A DNA stretch of 24,193 nucleotides from Lachnospiraceae bacterium (lineage in GTDB: Bacteria; Bacillota; Clostridia; Lachnospirales; Lachnospiraceae), in NCBI GenBank assembly GCA_015057205.1, contig SVEW01000013.1, positions 1 through 24,193 of the forward strand, written 5' to 3'. Positions 15,306-22,633 of this stretch are shown here, piece by piece. Each line of letters opens with the position of its first letter. Position 1 is the first letter of the stretch. The position numbers and the translations under genes were made by a program. Under the pieces are notes generated by a model. That model searched no databases, was not told where the DNA came from, and was given only the letters and a program-made list of their open reading frames with translations.

Positions 15306-16237
15306 AGCTTTTCAAGCGGTACGCTGACCGTCTCCAACAACTCTTCAACATATTTCTGTGCATCTTTACTGTTTCCTGTGGGGATACGATGTGGCAAAAT
15401 GTATCGTGCCTCGCGTTTTATATCCTCCGGCAGCACATAATCTCTTCCATCCATGGCCGCGACAATCTGCGCCGCCTTGTAAAGCGCAAGACCTCCACGG
15501 GTAGATACGCCACAGGTTAGTCGCTTATCCTGTCTGGTCTCTGTAATCAAATCCATCAGATACATCAGCACTTCCTGACTCATGGTTACCTTCTCAATTT
15601 CAGCCCTGCAAGCCGCGCATTCCTCCGGTGTAGCCACCGGTTCCAGCTCATCTAACAATTTCACGGTATCCTTACGTGTAAGCACTGCCATTTCCTGCTC
15701 CGGTTCCATATAGCCCATAGAAAGTCGCATAAAGAAACGATCAATCTGTGCCTCCGGCAATGGGAACGTTCCATAGGATTCAATCGGATTCTGAGTCGCC
15801 ATAACCATATATGGTTCCTGCATACGGTAGGTTGTTCCGTCAATTGAAATCTGCTTTTCTTCCATGGTCTCTAAAAGTGCCGCCTGCGTTCTTGGGGTTG
15901 CACGGTTGATTTCGTCTGCTAACACAATATTAGCAAAAAGTGGCCCCTTACGAAACTCGAACCCACTGGTCTTCTGGTTGTAAAAATGAATACCCGTAAG
16001 GTCTGACGGCAATAAATCCGGTGTAAACTGAATACGTTTAAAATCCCCTCCCAAGCTTTTGGAAAATGCACGCAACAGCATGGTCTTTCCGGTTCCCGGC
16101 ACGTCCTCTAGTAATACATGTCCTCCCCCAAGAAAACATACCAGCACCTGTCGAATGACTTCCTCTTTGCCGTAAATAATTTTGCTACAGTTTGCAACAA
16201 TGCGCTCACTGTACTCCTTCACAATTTCCTTATTCAT
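15302..16237 (-). CDS. MoxR-family AAA+ ATPase
   Basis: A 311-residue AAA+ protein with Walker A VPGTGKT at residues 46-52, Walker B IVLADE at 104-109 and the MoxR hallmark QNPIESYGTFPLPEAQIDRF around 165-184. GAGGAGG precedes the ATG. It is the first gene of a four-gene operon with DUF58 and two membrane proteins and has its own extended -10 promoter. MoxR proteins are thought to act as chaperones for maturation or activation of partner complexes; no VWA-domain partner other than the DUF58 protein is present here. Confidence 0.93.
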   Translation of the reverse strand: MNKEIVKEYSERIVANCSKIIYGKEEVIRQVLVCFLGGGHVLLEDVPGTGKTMLLRAFSKSLGGDFKRIQFTPDLLPSDLTGIHFYNQKTSGFEFRKGPLFANIVLADEINRATPRTQAALLETMEEKQISIDGTTYRMQEPYMVMATQNPIESYGTFPLPEAQIDRFFMRLSMGYMEPEQEMAVLTRKDTVKLLDELEPVATPEECAACRAEIEKVTMSQEVLMYLMDLITETRQDKRLTCGVSTRGGLALYKAAQIVAAMDGRDYVLPEDIKREARYILPHRIPTGNSKDAQKYVEELLETVSVPLEKL

Positions 16238-16268
16238 AATACCTCCTCATAATTATCTAATTATTCCC

Positions 16269-16277
16269 ATTATAGCA
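16269..16277 (-). promoter_or_regulatory. Extended -10 promoter of the moxR operon
   Basis: The minus strand reads TGCTATAAT (16277-16269), a perfect extended -10 with a poor -35. It lies between ribH and moxR, where I see no clear terminator, so some transcription from the rib operon may also enter moxR. Confidence 0.6.
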
Positions 16278-16348
16278 CACGCTTTTTTCATATTAAATAG
16301 AAACTTTATGTTTTTTATTCATTTTTTCAAACAGTACCATAATTCATC

Positions 16349-16813
16349 TTAAATGTTCGAAATAACATTGACCATTTCGATTGCCCCCAACGCGCAATCA
16401 TATCCCTTATTCCCCGCTTTCGTTCCTGCACGCTCGATGGCCTGTTCTATGTTATCCGTGGTCAGCACCCCAAACATTACCGGAACGCCACTGTCTAAGG
16501 AGACCTGGGCAATGCCCTTGCTAACCTCACTGCACACGTAATCGTAGTGGCTGGTGTTTCCTCGGATAACTGCACCTACGCAAATAACCGCGTCATATTT
16601 TCCGCTTTTTGCCATTTTCTGCGCCAAAATCGGAATCTCAAATGCACCCGGCACCCATGCTACCGCAATATTATCGTCTTCTACCCCATGTCTGGTCAGC
16701 CCATCCAATGCACCGCTAACCAGCTTGGATGTAATAAATTCGTTAAAACGAGCTGCTACAATGGCTACCTTCATATTCTCTTTTGCTACTAAATTTCCTG
16801 ATAATGTTTTCAT
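16349..16813 (-). CDS. ribH: 6,7-dimethyl-8-ribityllumazine synthase
   Basis: A 154-residue protein of normal length. It condenses the ribityl-aminopyrimidine with dihydroxybutanone phosphate, the penultimate step of riboflavin synthesis. Family motifs are ARFNEFIT (21-28), WVPGAFEIP (53-61) and GAVIRGNTSHYDYV (80-93), with the catalytic His89. AGAGGAGG precedes the ATG, 14 nt after ribBA. It is the last gene of the rib operon; the product assembles as an icosahedral or pentameric shell in other bacteria. Confidence 0.96.
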   Translation of the reverse strand: MKTLSGNLVAKENMKVAIVAARFNEFITSKLVSGALDGLTRHGVEDDNIAVAWVPGAFEIPILAQKMAKSGKYDAVICVGAVIRGNTSHYDYVCSEVSKGIAQVSLDSGVPVMFGVLTTDNIEQAIERAGTKAGNKGYDCALGAIEMVNVISNI

Positions 16814-16827
16814 GATAATCCTCCTCT

Positions 16828-18039
16828 TTATGCAATGCGGAATGTGTCATCCGCCATAATATGTCCCATTTTTTCTTTCTTTGTCTGTAAATAAAATGCA
16901 TCGAATTTCTGCGCTTTGATTTCAATCGGCACACGTTCCTTAATGGAAATGCCGTATCCTTCCAGGCCGTATACTTTTTCCGGATTGTTGGTTAAAAGCC
17001 GCAATTCCTTGGCACCAAGTTCCCGCAAAATCTGCGCTCCAATCCAGTACTCCCTAAGATCCGGAGCAAACCCAAGTTTTACGTTGGCTTCCACCGTGTC
17101 ATACCCCTGCTCCTGCAGTTCATAGGCTTTCAGCTTATTAATAAGTCCAATTCCACGGCCTTCCTGTCGCATGTACAAAAGCACACCGCGTCCCTCTTTT
17201 TCAATCTGTTGCATAGCTGCTTCTAACTGTTTCCCACAGTCACAGCGCATGGAGTGAAATACATCTCCCGTCAGGCACTCGGAATGTACGCGGCACAACA
17301 AATCCTTTCCGTCTCCAATTTCTCCTTTTACCAACGCCACGTGATGCTCGCCGGTCAACGTGTTGATAAATCCATATGCTCGAAATACCCCAAAATCAGT
17401 TGGCATCTGAACACTTGCTTCCCGCTTTACATACGTTTCATGAAGTCGCATGTAGTCCTGCAAATCCGCAATGGTGATGTACGTCAGGTCATGCTCTAGC
17501 GCCATTTTTTCCAGTTCCGGTCGCAGCATCATATGTCCGTCCTGCGCCATTACCTCGCAACAAAGTCCGCATTCTTTTAATCCCGCCAAGCGCATTAAAT
17601 CCACGGTCGCTTCCGTATGGCCGTTTCGTACGAGGACACCACCTTTTTTTGCAATCAGAGGAAAACAATGTCCCGGTCGGCGGAACTCCTCCGGCTTTGC
17701 ATCCTCCTGCGTACAACGGCGCATGGTCATGGCACGTTCATAAGCGGAAATTCCGGTTGTGGTATCCCGGTGGTCGATGCTTACCGTAAATGCCGTTTCG
17801 TGGTTATCTGTGTTTTTGGTTACCATAGGTGGAATCTGCAATTTCTCTGCCAACTCCTCCGACATGGGCATACAAATCAGTCCTTTTCCGTATGCCGCCA
17901 TAAAGTTTACCTGCTCACCGGTGACACTCTGCGCCGCGCAAATCAAATCTCCTTCGTTCTCACGGTCATCATTGTCACTGACAAGAATCATTTTGCCTTG
18001 CTTTAAATCTTCCAAAGCCTGCTCAATCGTCGTTTTCAT
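16828..18039 (-). CDS. ribBA: Bifunctional DHBP synthase / GTP cyclohydrolase II
   Basis: A 403-residue fusion supplying both precursors of riboflavin. The RibB half (residues 1-200) has DDRENEGD at 24-31, which binds the metal and ribulose phosphate, and GHTEATVDL at 140-148. The RibA half (about 205-400) has the zinc-binding cysteines Cys255, Cys266 and Cys268 in HSECLTGDVFHSMRCDCG and the RQEGRGIGL segment at 291-299. Both active sites look intact. AGGAGGG precedes the ATG, 9 nt after ribE. Confidence 0.96.
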   Translation of the reverse strand: MKTTIEQALEDLKQGKMILVSDNDDRENEGDLICAAQSVTGEQVNFMAAYGKGLICMPMSEELAEKLQIPPMVTKNTDNHETAFTVSIDHRDTTTGISAYERAMTMRRCTQEDAKPEEFRRPGHCFPLIAKKGGVLVRNGHTEATVDLMRLAGLKECGLCCEVMAQDGHMMLRPELEKMALEHDLTYITIADLQDYMRLHETYVKREASVQMPTDFGVFRAYGFINTLTGEHHVALVKGEIGDGKDLLCRVHSECLTGDVFHSMRCDCGKQLEAAMQQIEKEGRGVLLYMRQEGRGIGLINKLKAYELQEQGYDTVEANVKLGFAPDLREYWIGAQILRELGAKELRLLTNNPEKVYGLEGYGISIKERVPIEIKAQKFDAFYLQTKKEKMGHIMADDTFRIA

Positions 18040-18048
18040 ATTACCCTC

Positions 18049-18684
18049 CTATACAAATCCATGCTCGCTCAAAAATTGCATGGTTACTTTTGATTCTTTT
18101 TTTGTTTCCTGTGCAAAAACCAGTCGTTTCACATACTTTCCTACAATGTCCGTCTCTAAATTCACGTATCGCCCCACAATCCAGTTTTCCATATTGGTTT
18201 CTGCCCGTGTATGGGGTATCAGCGATACAGAAAAACTATTTTTTGTAAGTGTCGCCACCGTCAGGCTCACACCATCGATGGCAATGGATCCTTTTTCCAC
18301 GATGCCCATCAAAAGTTCCTCCGGCGGTTCTATCTCGACCCAAACGGCATTTGCCTCCGGTTTTACACTGCACACCCGGCCAACGCCATCGATGTGCCCG
18401 GTCACGATATGTCCACCAAACCGTCCTCCTGCTGCCATTGCTCTCTCCAGATTCACCGTTTCCCCCAGCTCCACGGCACCAAGGCCGGTTACTCTAAGGG
18501 TCTGAGGCATCACATCCGCCCAAAATCCATCCTCCGCAAAATCCGTTACCGTCAGACACACGCCATTCACCGCGATACTGTCTCCTATCCTTGTTCCTTC
18601 CAAAACAGTTTTTGCTCGAATGTGGAGCCTTCCGGGGGCTTTTTCTTTTAAAATCCCCTTTTCTTCTATAATTCCTGTAAACAT
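18049..18684 (-). CDS. ribE: Riboflavin synthase, alpha chain
   Basis: A 211-residue protein that dismutates two lumazines into riboflavin. It begins with the invariant MFTGIIEEKG and contains two lumazine-binding repeats, about residues 1-90 (with AVNGVCLTV) and 97-190 (with AIDGVSLTV and GHIVTGHIDG). Its first 19 bases overlap the end of ribD, and AGGAGAG lies inside ribD. The C-terminal 20 residues after the second repeat are variable in the family. Confidence 0.95.
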   Translation of the reverse strand: MFTGIIEEKGILKEKAPGRLHIRAKTVLEGTRIGDSIAVNGVCLTVTDFAEDGFWADVMPQTLRVTGLGAVELGETVNLERAMAAGGRFGGHIVTGHIDGVGRVCSVKPEANAVWVEIEPPEELLMGIVEKGSIAIDGVSLTVATLTKNSFSVSLIPHTRAETNMENWIVGRYVNLETDIVGKYVKRLVFAQETKKESKVTMQFLSEHGFV

Positions 18685-19769
18685 GCTTTTTCTCTCCTAT
18701 AAACTATCAGAATGTCTTCATCCCAGCTTGTAATTTCAGTCGGTCGCAATGCGACAGCATCCGGCAGATGAAGTCCTGTTCCTCCAATGGGGCTTTTCCC
18801 ATCTCCACCAAGAAGTTTGCCTCCAATGTAGACATACACCTTATCCACCAATCCTTCTGAAAGAAAGCTCCCATTTACTTCTGCACCACCTTCTACCAAA
18901 AGACTGTCGACACCGGCCTCGTATAGTTTATCCAACAATGCCATTAGGCTGACTTTTCCGTTTTTCTGTGGGAGTCGCTGAACGTTTACCCCTCTTTTGG
19001 TCAGCTCCTTTTCTTTTTCCGGTTCCATATCGCAAGTTGCTACCCAAAGAGGCACCTCTTTCGCCGTCTGCACCAGTTTGCATCCTTCTGATATACGGCC
19101 TTTTGTATCCAGCACAATTCGTAACGGATGGCTAGGATTCTCCATCCCCCGCGTAGTCAACATGGGATTATCTTTTTCCACAGTTCCCATTCCTACCAAA
19201 ATTGCGGCATATCGATTTCGCAATCTGTGCACATGGGCTCTTGCTTTTTCCCCGGTTATCCACTGGGATTCTCCATCTGCCGCTGCTATCTTACCGTCAG
19301 CCGTCATCGCATACTTAAGTGCCACCAATGGTCGCTTTTTTTCTATGTAATGAAAGAAGATATCATTGATTGCATCACATTCTTCTCTTAAGAAATCCAC
19401 TTCCACCTCTATACCGGCATCTCTTAACTGTTGTACCCCTTTTCCGGCCACCAGCGGATTCGGATCTTTCGAACCAACTATCACTTTTGCAATTCCCGCT
19501 TCTATAATTGCCTCGGTACAAGGCGGTTGCTTCCCATGATGGCAACAAGGCTCTAAGGTTACATACATGGTGGCACCCTTCGGGTCATCCGTGCAATACT
19601 TTAGGGCATTTCGCTCTGCATGAAGCTCGCCATATTTTTCATGATAGCCTTCGCCAATGATTTTCCCATCTTTCACAATCACAGCTCCCACCAGTGGATT
19701 CGGATTGGTATGACCTTCTCCTTTTTTTGCCAGGTCTATTGCCCGACGCATGTACTCTTCGTGATTCAT
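18666..19769 (-). CDS. ribD: Bifunctional diaminohydroxyphosphoribosylaminopyrimidine deaminase / 5-amino-6-(5-phosphoribosylamino)uracil reductase
   Basis: A 367-residue enzyme for steps two and three of riboflavin synthesis. The deaminase domain (residues 1-145) has the zinc motifs HAE at 50-52 and PCCHHGKQPPC at 74-84. The reductase domain (about 148-360) begins RPLVALKYAMTADGKIAA. The start at 19769 is fixed by the conserved N-terminus MNHEEYMRRAIDLAKKGEG and by AAAGGGGA upstream; the open frame continues to 19994 but that part is leader RNA. First gene of the operon, governed by the FMN riboswitch. Confidence 0.95.
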   Translation of the reverse strand: MNHEEYMRRAIDLAKKGEGHTNPNPLVGAVIVKDGKIIGEGYHEKYGELHAERNALKYCTDDPKGATMYVTLEPCCHHGKQPPCTEAIIEAGIAKVIVGSKDPNPLVAGKGVQQLRDAGIEVEVDFLREECDAINDIFFHYIEKKRPLVALKYAMTADGKIAAADGESQWITGEKARAHVHRLRNRYAAILVGMGTVEKDNPMLTTRGMENPSHPLRIVLDTKGRISEGCKLVQTAKEVPLWVATCDMEPEKEKELTKRGVNVQRLPQKNGKVSLMALLDKLYEAGVDSLLVEGGAEVNGSFLSEGLVDKVYVYIGGKLLGGDGKSPIGGTGLHLPDAVALRPTEITSWDEDILIVYRREKACLQEL

Positions 19770-19906
19770 TGCTTTTCCCCTTTCTTTCCTAGTTTGTCGG
19801 GTGTCCACCCTAGCGGTTCCCGGCTCTGGTTGCCTCGGGCCGCTGCCTCGCACTATCCTCTCACTAGCACTCGCTTTTAGCTCGAGCAGTGTTCGGATAT
19901 GGCTCG
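19770..19906 (-). other. GC-rich structured leader segment of ribD, unexplained
   Basis: Between the second leader hairpin and the ribD ribosome binding site lies about 120 nt much richer in G and C than the surrounding spacers. Read as RNA it can form a nested hairpin GCGG-CCC...GGC...GCC-GGG..CCGC (19844-19814) and a CTAG-flanked GGGT/ACCC hairpin (19813-19788). It also contains three loose copies of AGTGNGAGG (19873-19844). No open reading frame or known riboswitch consensus is apparent. It may be a dispersed repeat or a structured RNA element. Confidence 0.5.
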
Positions 19907-19909
19907 CAT

Positions 19910-19946
19910 AATAAAACTCCCCTGCTATTTCAGGGGAGTCCTCCTT
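19910..19946 (-). terminator. Second terminator-like hairpin in the ribD leader
   Basis: On the minus strand ACTCCCCTG (19939-19931) pairs with CAGGGGAGT (19924-19916) around a 6-nt loop, followed by TTTATT. It directly follows a perfect AAGGAGG (19946-19940). It could be a second transcription terminator in tandem with the riboswitch terminator, or a hairpin controlling that orphan ribosome binding site. Confidence 0.6.
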
Positions 19947-19951
19947 GTAAT

Positions 19952-19983
19952 AAAAAAGCTCTGGAATTCGAAAACTCCAGAGC
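19952..19983 (-). terminator. FMN riboswitch expression-platform terminator
   Basis: On the minus strand GCTCTGGA (19983-19976) pairs with TCCAGAGC (19965-19958) and runs into TTTTTT (19957-19952). It lies about 30 nt after the aptamer, the position expected for FMN-dependent premature termination. Confidence 0.85.
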
Positions 19984-20013
19984 CTGCGTCTCATCTACTA
20001 ACTTCATCGACAC

Positions 20014-20119
20014 ACTTTCTTCCATCCAGACTTTACTGTCGGCTTCGGAATTACACCGAATCATGCCTTACGGCTCGCGGGCTTTACCGCCGGTAGGGAA
20101 TTTCACCACACCCTGAAAA
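20014..20119 (-). promoter_or_regulatory. FMN riboswitch (RFN element)
   Basis: On the minus strand the conserved RFN blocks appear in order: TTTTCAGGGTGTGGTGAAAT, TCCCTACCGGCGGTAAAGCC, CGCGAGCC, CGGTGTAATTCCGAAGCCGA, CAGTAAAGTCTGGATGGAAG and AAAG. The ends TTTTC and GAAAG close P1. The element binds flavin mononucleotide and here precedes an intrinsic terminator and the ribD-ribE-ribBA-ribH operon, so high FMN should stop transcription. Confidence 0.97.
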
Positions 20120-20150
20120 TGTTGTTGCAATTATTCTGTTTCTATCTATT

Positions 20151-20179
20151 ATATTACGCAATTATCACTAAATTGTCAA
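20151..20179 (-). promoter_or_regulatory. Promoter of the riboflavin operon
   Basis: On the minus strand a perfect TTGACA (20179-20174) and TAATAT (20156-20151) are 17 bp apart. The predicted start near 20145 leaves a leader of about 375 nt containing the riboswitch. Confidence 0.75.
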
Positions 20180-20196
20180 TAAGTTTTCACGATTTG

Positions 20197-20568
20197 TTAA
20201 AACCCTCTTATTAGCATGGCAAGCTTCTTGCCACAAATAACTCCCACAATACAGCAGGCAACACTCAAGGCAATGTAGCTGCCCCCTGCCAGATAACGTT
20301 TGCTTTCCAACAGGTTAAAGGCTTCCAGTGAAAAGGTTGAAAAAGTGGTAAAACCGCCGCATACTCCCGTCTTCCAAAATAAAACTGCATTCTCTGACAC
20401 GTTTTCTCGGTTGCTTGCAAAGCCTACCACAAAACCAATCAATACTGCTCCTATAATATTTGTCACTAAAGTCAAAACCGGGAATTCCACCTTCATTGGT
20501 ATCAGGCTGATGGCGTAGCGTGCCAGCGCTCCCAGGGCGCCACCCAGCGCCACAAATATAAAACTCAT
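20197..20568 (-). CDS. crcB: Fluoride channel CrcB/Fluc
   Basis: A 123-residue protein with four membrane helices and the family motifs GGALGALARY (9-18), TNIIGA (35-40) and GGFTTFSTFS (70-79), whose phenylalanines line the fluoride path. As a single gene it should form an antiparallel homodimer exporting fluoride and protecting the cytoplasm. It starts 22 nt after the ATPase gene with GGAGAAA as ribosome binding site and is probably co-transcribed with it. There is no room for a fluoride riboswitch directly upstream. The association with the ATPase gene looks incidental. Confidence 0.94.
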   Translation of the reverse strand: MSFIFVALGGALGALARYAISLIPMKVEFPVLTLVTNIIGAVLIGFVVGFASNRENVSENAVLFWKTGVCGGFTTFSTFSLEAFNLLESKRYLAGGSYIALSVACCIVGVICGKKLAMLIRGF

Positions 20569-20590
20569 ATACTTTTCTCCGCTTTTCTGC

Positions 20591-21880
20591 TTACTCTCTC
20601 AAGCTATTTTCATCCAATAAAAAATCAAAGATTCCCATGATTGTTATTCCGTGCTCGTTTTGGCGACATGGCGTGTTTCCATTAACGACAATGATTTTTT
20701 CAAAAGAATCCGGTATTTTTATCAAAGAAGCCTGTTCTTGTTCTTCTTTTTCTTGCGTTGGGAGAGCAAACGCGGACTGTATATACCAACGCTTGCTTCC
20801 CTGATTTACAACAAAGTCAACCTCCAACTGTTTCCGAACTCTCTTTTCATCTTCGCTGTCTCGAACTTCAACAACACCCACATCCACATTATATCCTCTA
20901 TAAATCAATTCGTTATAGATAGCATTTTCCATCAAATGTGTTTCTTCATATTGTCGGAAATTCAATAATGCATTTCGCAACCCTAAGTCCGTGTAATAGT
21001 ATTTGGATGGCGTACTGATGTATTTGCGTCCCTTTATGTTATATCTGTCAGCGCGTTGTATGATAAAACATTCCTGCAAATAGGTAAGATAATTTGCTAC
21101 CGTCGGCATAGAAACAGCTTTATTTCCGTTGCTATTAAACGTATCTGCTATTTTTTGCGGATTCGATAATGAGCCGACAGCAGAAGCCAGAACCTTCATT
21201 AGTTCCTCCATTCCGGACTCGTCTCGAATACCGTAACGTTCGCTAACATCTTTTAAATATATCTCACGATTTAATCGTTCAAGATAAGCACTTTTAGATG
21301 CCGAATCCGGTTCAGCAAGTATATGTGGCAGTCCTCCGTAATAAAGGTAATCCTGCCATGCTTCTTGCTTATCCTTTCCAGAAGCCGGATAGTACTCCGA
21401 AAATGCCAGCGGCGCAACATGTATCTCATCCCCACGTCCCCGAAATTCCGTTAAAATATCAGAAGATAAAAACTTTGAGTTACTTCCGGTAACATACACA
21501 TCTACATTTTTTCTCCGTAAAAGACCATTTAACACACCGTATAACCGGATGGGCACATCCGGATTTTTCATTTCTGTCTTCGTGATAGCATACTGCGCCT
21601 CATCAATAAAAATGTAATATTGCTTTTCTTCATCTTCAATTTTTGCTTTAATATATTCATACAATTTATGTGGATCACAGTATTCGTAATATTCTTCATC
21701 ATCCAAGGGAATCGCGATGATATTCTCTTTTTCTACACCTATACTAATCAGATAGTCATAATAAATATTAAAAAGCAAATAGGACTTTCCACTTCTTCTT
21801 ATTCCCGTAATAACTTTTATCAACCCATTATTCTTATGGCTAATTAGCTTGTTCAGATATTTATCTCTTTTAATTTCCAT
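20591..21880 (-). CDS. AAA-family ATPase with DUF4143 C-terminal domain
   Basis: A 429-residue protein. The N-terminal ATPase domain has Walker A GIRRSGKS at 26-33, Walker B YYIFIDEAQ at 87-95 and the TGSNSKFLSSD segment near 131-141. The C-terminal half has a winged-helix-like part (PQKIADTFNSNGNKAVSMPT) and the DUF4143 domain, whose ENAIYNELIYRGYNVDVG and EVDFVV stretches resemble a PD-(D/E)XK nuclease core. The catalytic lysine position appears to be replaced (YIQSAF). Such ATPases are abundant, patchily distributed and of unknown function in Clostridia and Bacteroidetes. GGAG precedes the ATG. The gene has its own promoter, flanked by two identical 38-bp repeats. Base use looks AT-richer than the rib genes, compatible with transfer; I did not compute it. 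Confidence 0.88.
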   Translation of the reverse strand: MEIKRDKYLNKLISHKNNGLIKVITGIRRSGKSYLLFNIYYDYLISIGVEKENIIAIPLDDEEYYEYCDPHKLYEYIKAKIEDEEKQYYIFIDEAQYAITKTEMKNPDVPIRLYGVLNGLLRRKNVDVYVTGSNSKFLSSDILTEFRGRGDEIHVAPLAFSEYYPASGKDKQEAWQDYLYYGGLPHILAEPDSASKSAYLERLNREIYLKDVSERYGIRDESGMEELMKVLASAVGSLSNPQKIADTFNSNGNKAVSMPTVANYLTYLQECFIIQRADRYNIKGRKYISTPSKYYYTDLGLRNALLNFRQYEETHLMENAIYNELIYRGYNVDVGVVEVRDSEDEKRVRKQLEVDFVVNQGSKRWYIQSAFALPTQEKEEQEQASLIKIPDSFEKIIVVNGNTPCRQNEHGITIMGIFDFLLDENSLRE

Positions 21881-21891
21881 ATCTCCAACCT

Positions 21892-21929
21892 CTATTTTAG
21901 ATTTTTGGTACTTTGACCATTTTTCTAAA
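21892..21929. repeat. 38-bp dyad repeat, copy 1 (over the ATPase transcription start)
   Basis: Identical over 38 bp to the copy at 21962-21999. It contains nested inverted repeats: outer TTTAGA/TCTAAA and inner TGGT/ACCA. It covers the predicted transcription start and 5' leader of the ATPase gene. Confidence 0.9.
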
Positions 21930-21957
21930 GTATAAATAATTTCTCTCTAAAAATCAA
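21929..21957 (-). promoter_or_regulatory. Promoter of the ATPase-crcB unit
   Basis: On the minus strand TTGATT (21957-21952) and TATACT (21934-21929) are separated by 17 bp. The promoter occupies almost exactly the 32-bp gap between the two 38-bp repeats. Confidence 0.75.
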
Positions 21958-21961
21958 TATC

Positions 21962-22003
21962 CTATTTTAGATTTTTGGTACTTTGACCATTTTTCTAAAA
22001 TAG
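21962..22003. repeat. 38-bp dyad repeat, copy 2 (upstream of the -35)
   Basis: The second identical copy starts at 21962. Here the outer inverted repeat extends to a perfect 10 bp, CTATTTTAGA (21962-21971) and TCTAAAATAG (21994-22003). The right arm also encodes the last residues and stop codon of the HAD phosphatase gene. Confidence 0.9.
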
Positions 22004-22633
22004 AATATTTTCCGGCCTCTCCACAAGGAAGGTTGCACCTGCTAACTCCAGTTCTTCTCTGTCCCCATATCCCCACAAAACTCCGGCGCAATCGATTCCA
22101 ATTTCATTTGCCGCAGTAATGTCGTACTTCCGGTCTCCCACCATCAGCACGCGACTCAAATCACTTACGCCAGTTTCTTTTAACGCATGGCGGATAACAT
22201 CGGCCTTAGTTGGACGCTCCTCGCTTGAAGTTGCCACCACATCAAAATATTGTCTCAACCCGAAATGCTCCAACACAATGGTTGTTCCTCGAATGCTTTT
22301 TGAGGTAGCAACTGCCAGTTTTTTCCCCTGAACCTTCAACTCCTCAAGCAATTCTCTGATTCCCGGATAGACTTCATTTTCATAGACGCCTTTTTTCAAA
22401 TAATACTGTTTGTAGAAAACAATTGCTTTTTCCGTTTCTTCTTGTGTGTAACCCAGTACATTTCCAAAGGAATCCTCCAGAGGCGGCCCCACAAATCTTC
22501 TTAGCTGACTTTTATCGGAAACTACTCCCCCCATCTTCTGAATGGCATATTCAAAGCCATTCACAATGCCGGGACCGGAATCCGTAAGGGTTCCGTCTAA
22601 ATCAAATAATATTGTTTCATACTTGTTATTCAT
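21995..22633 (-). CDS. HAD-superfamily phosphatase, phosphoglycolate-phosphatase-like
   Basis: A 212-residue HAD hydrolase with motif I FDLDGTLTDS (nucleophile Asp11, Asp13), motif II ATSK near 117-120 and motif III with MVGDRKYDITAANEIGIDCAGV. A helical cap lies between motifs I and II (about 18-80). It resembles Gph/PpaX-type phosphatases; the substrate is not predictable. The start at 22633 is supported by GGAGGAAAACA and the motif I spacing. The first 8 bases overlap the preceding gene, suggesting coupling. The stop codon falls within the 38-bp repeat. Confidence 0.9.
   Translation of the reverse strand: MNNKYETILFDLDGTLTDSGPGIVNGFEYAIQKMGGVVSDKSQLRRFVGPPLEDSFGNVLGYTQEETEKAIVFYKQYYLKKGVYENEVYPGIRELLEELKVQGKKLAVATSKSIRGTTIVLEHFGLRQYFDVVATSSEERPTKADVIRHALKETGVSDLSRVLMVGDRKYDITAANEIGIDCAGVLWGYGDREELELAGATFLVERPENILF

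Noticed and set aside
19770..19994. N-terminal extension of RibD through the GC-rich leader
   Set aside because: The open frame runs through leader hairpins including the riboswitch terminator region; the conserved RibD start is at 19769.
19889..20116. Plus-strand open frame of 75 residues across the riboflavin leader
   Set aside because: It is the complement of the FMN riboswitch and its terminator; conservation there is RNA-driven.
20569..20590. Fluoride riboswitch ahead of crcB
   Set aside because: Only 22 nt separate crcB from the ATPase gene, too short for the aptamer, and no matching motif is seen.
21892..21999. Two 38-bp repeats separated by a 32-bp 'spacer' resemble a minimal CRISPR array
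   Set aside because: Only two repeats, no cas gene in the window, and the spacer is a recognisable -35/-10 promoter for the adjacent gene.
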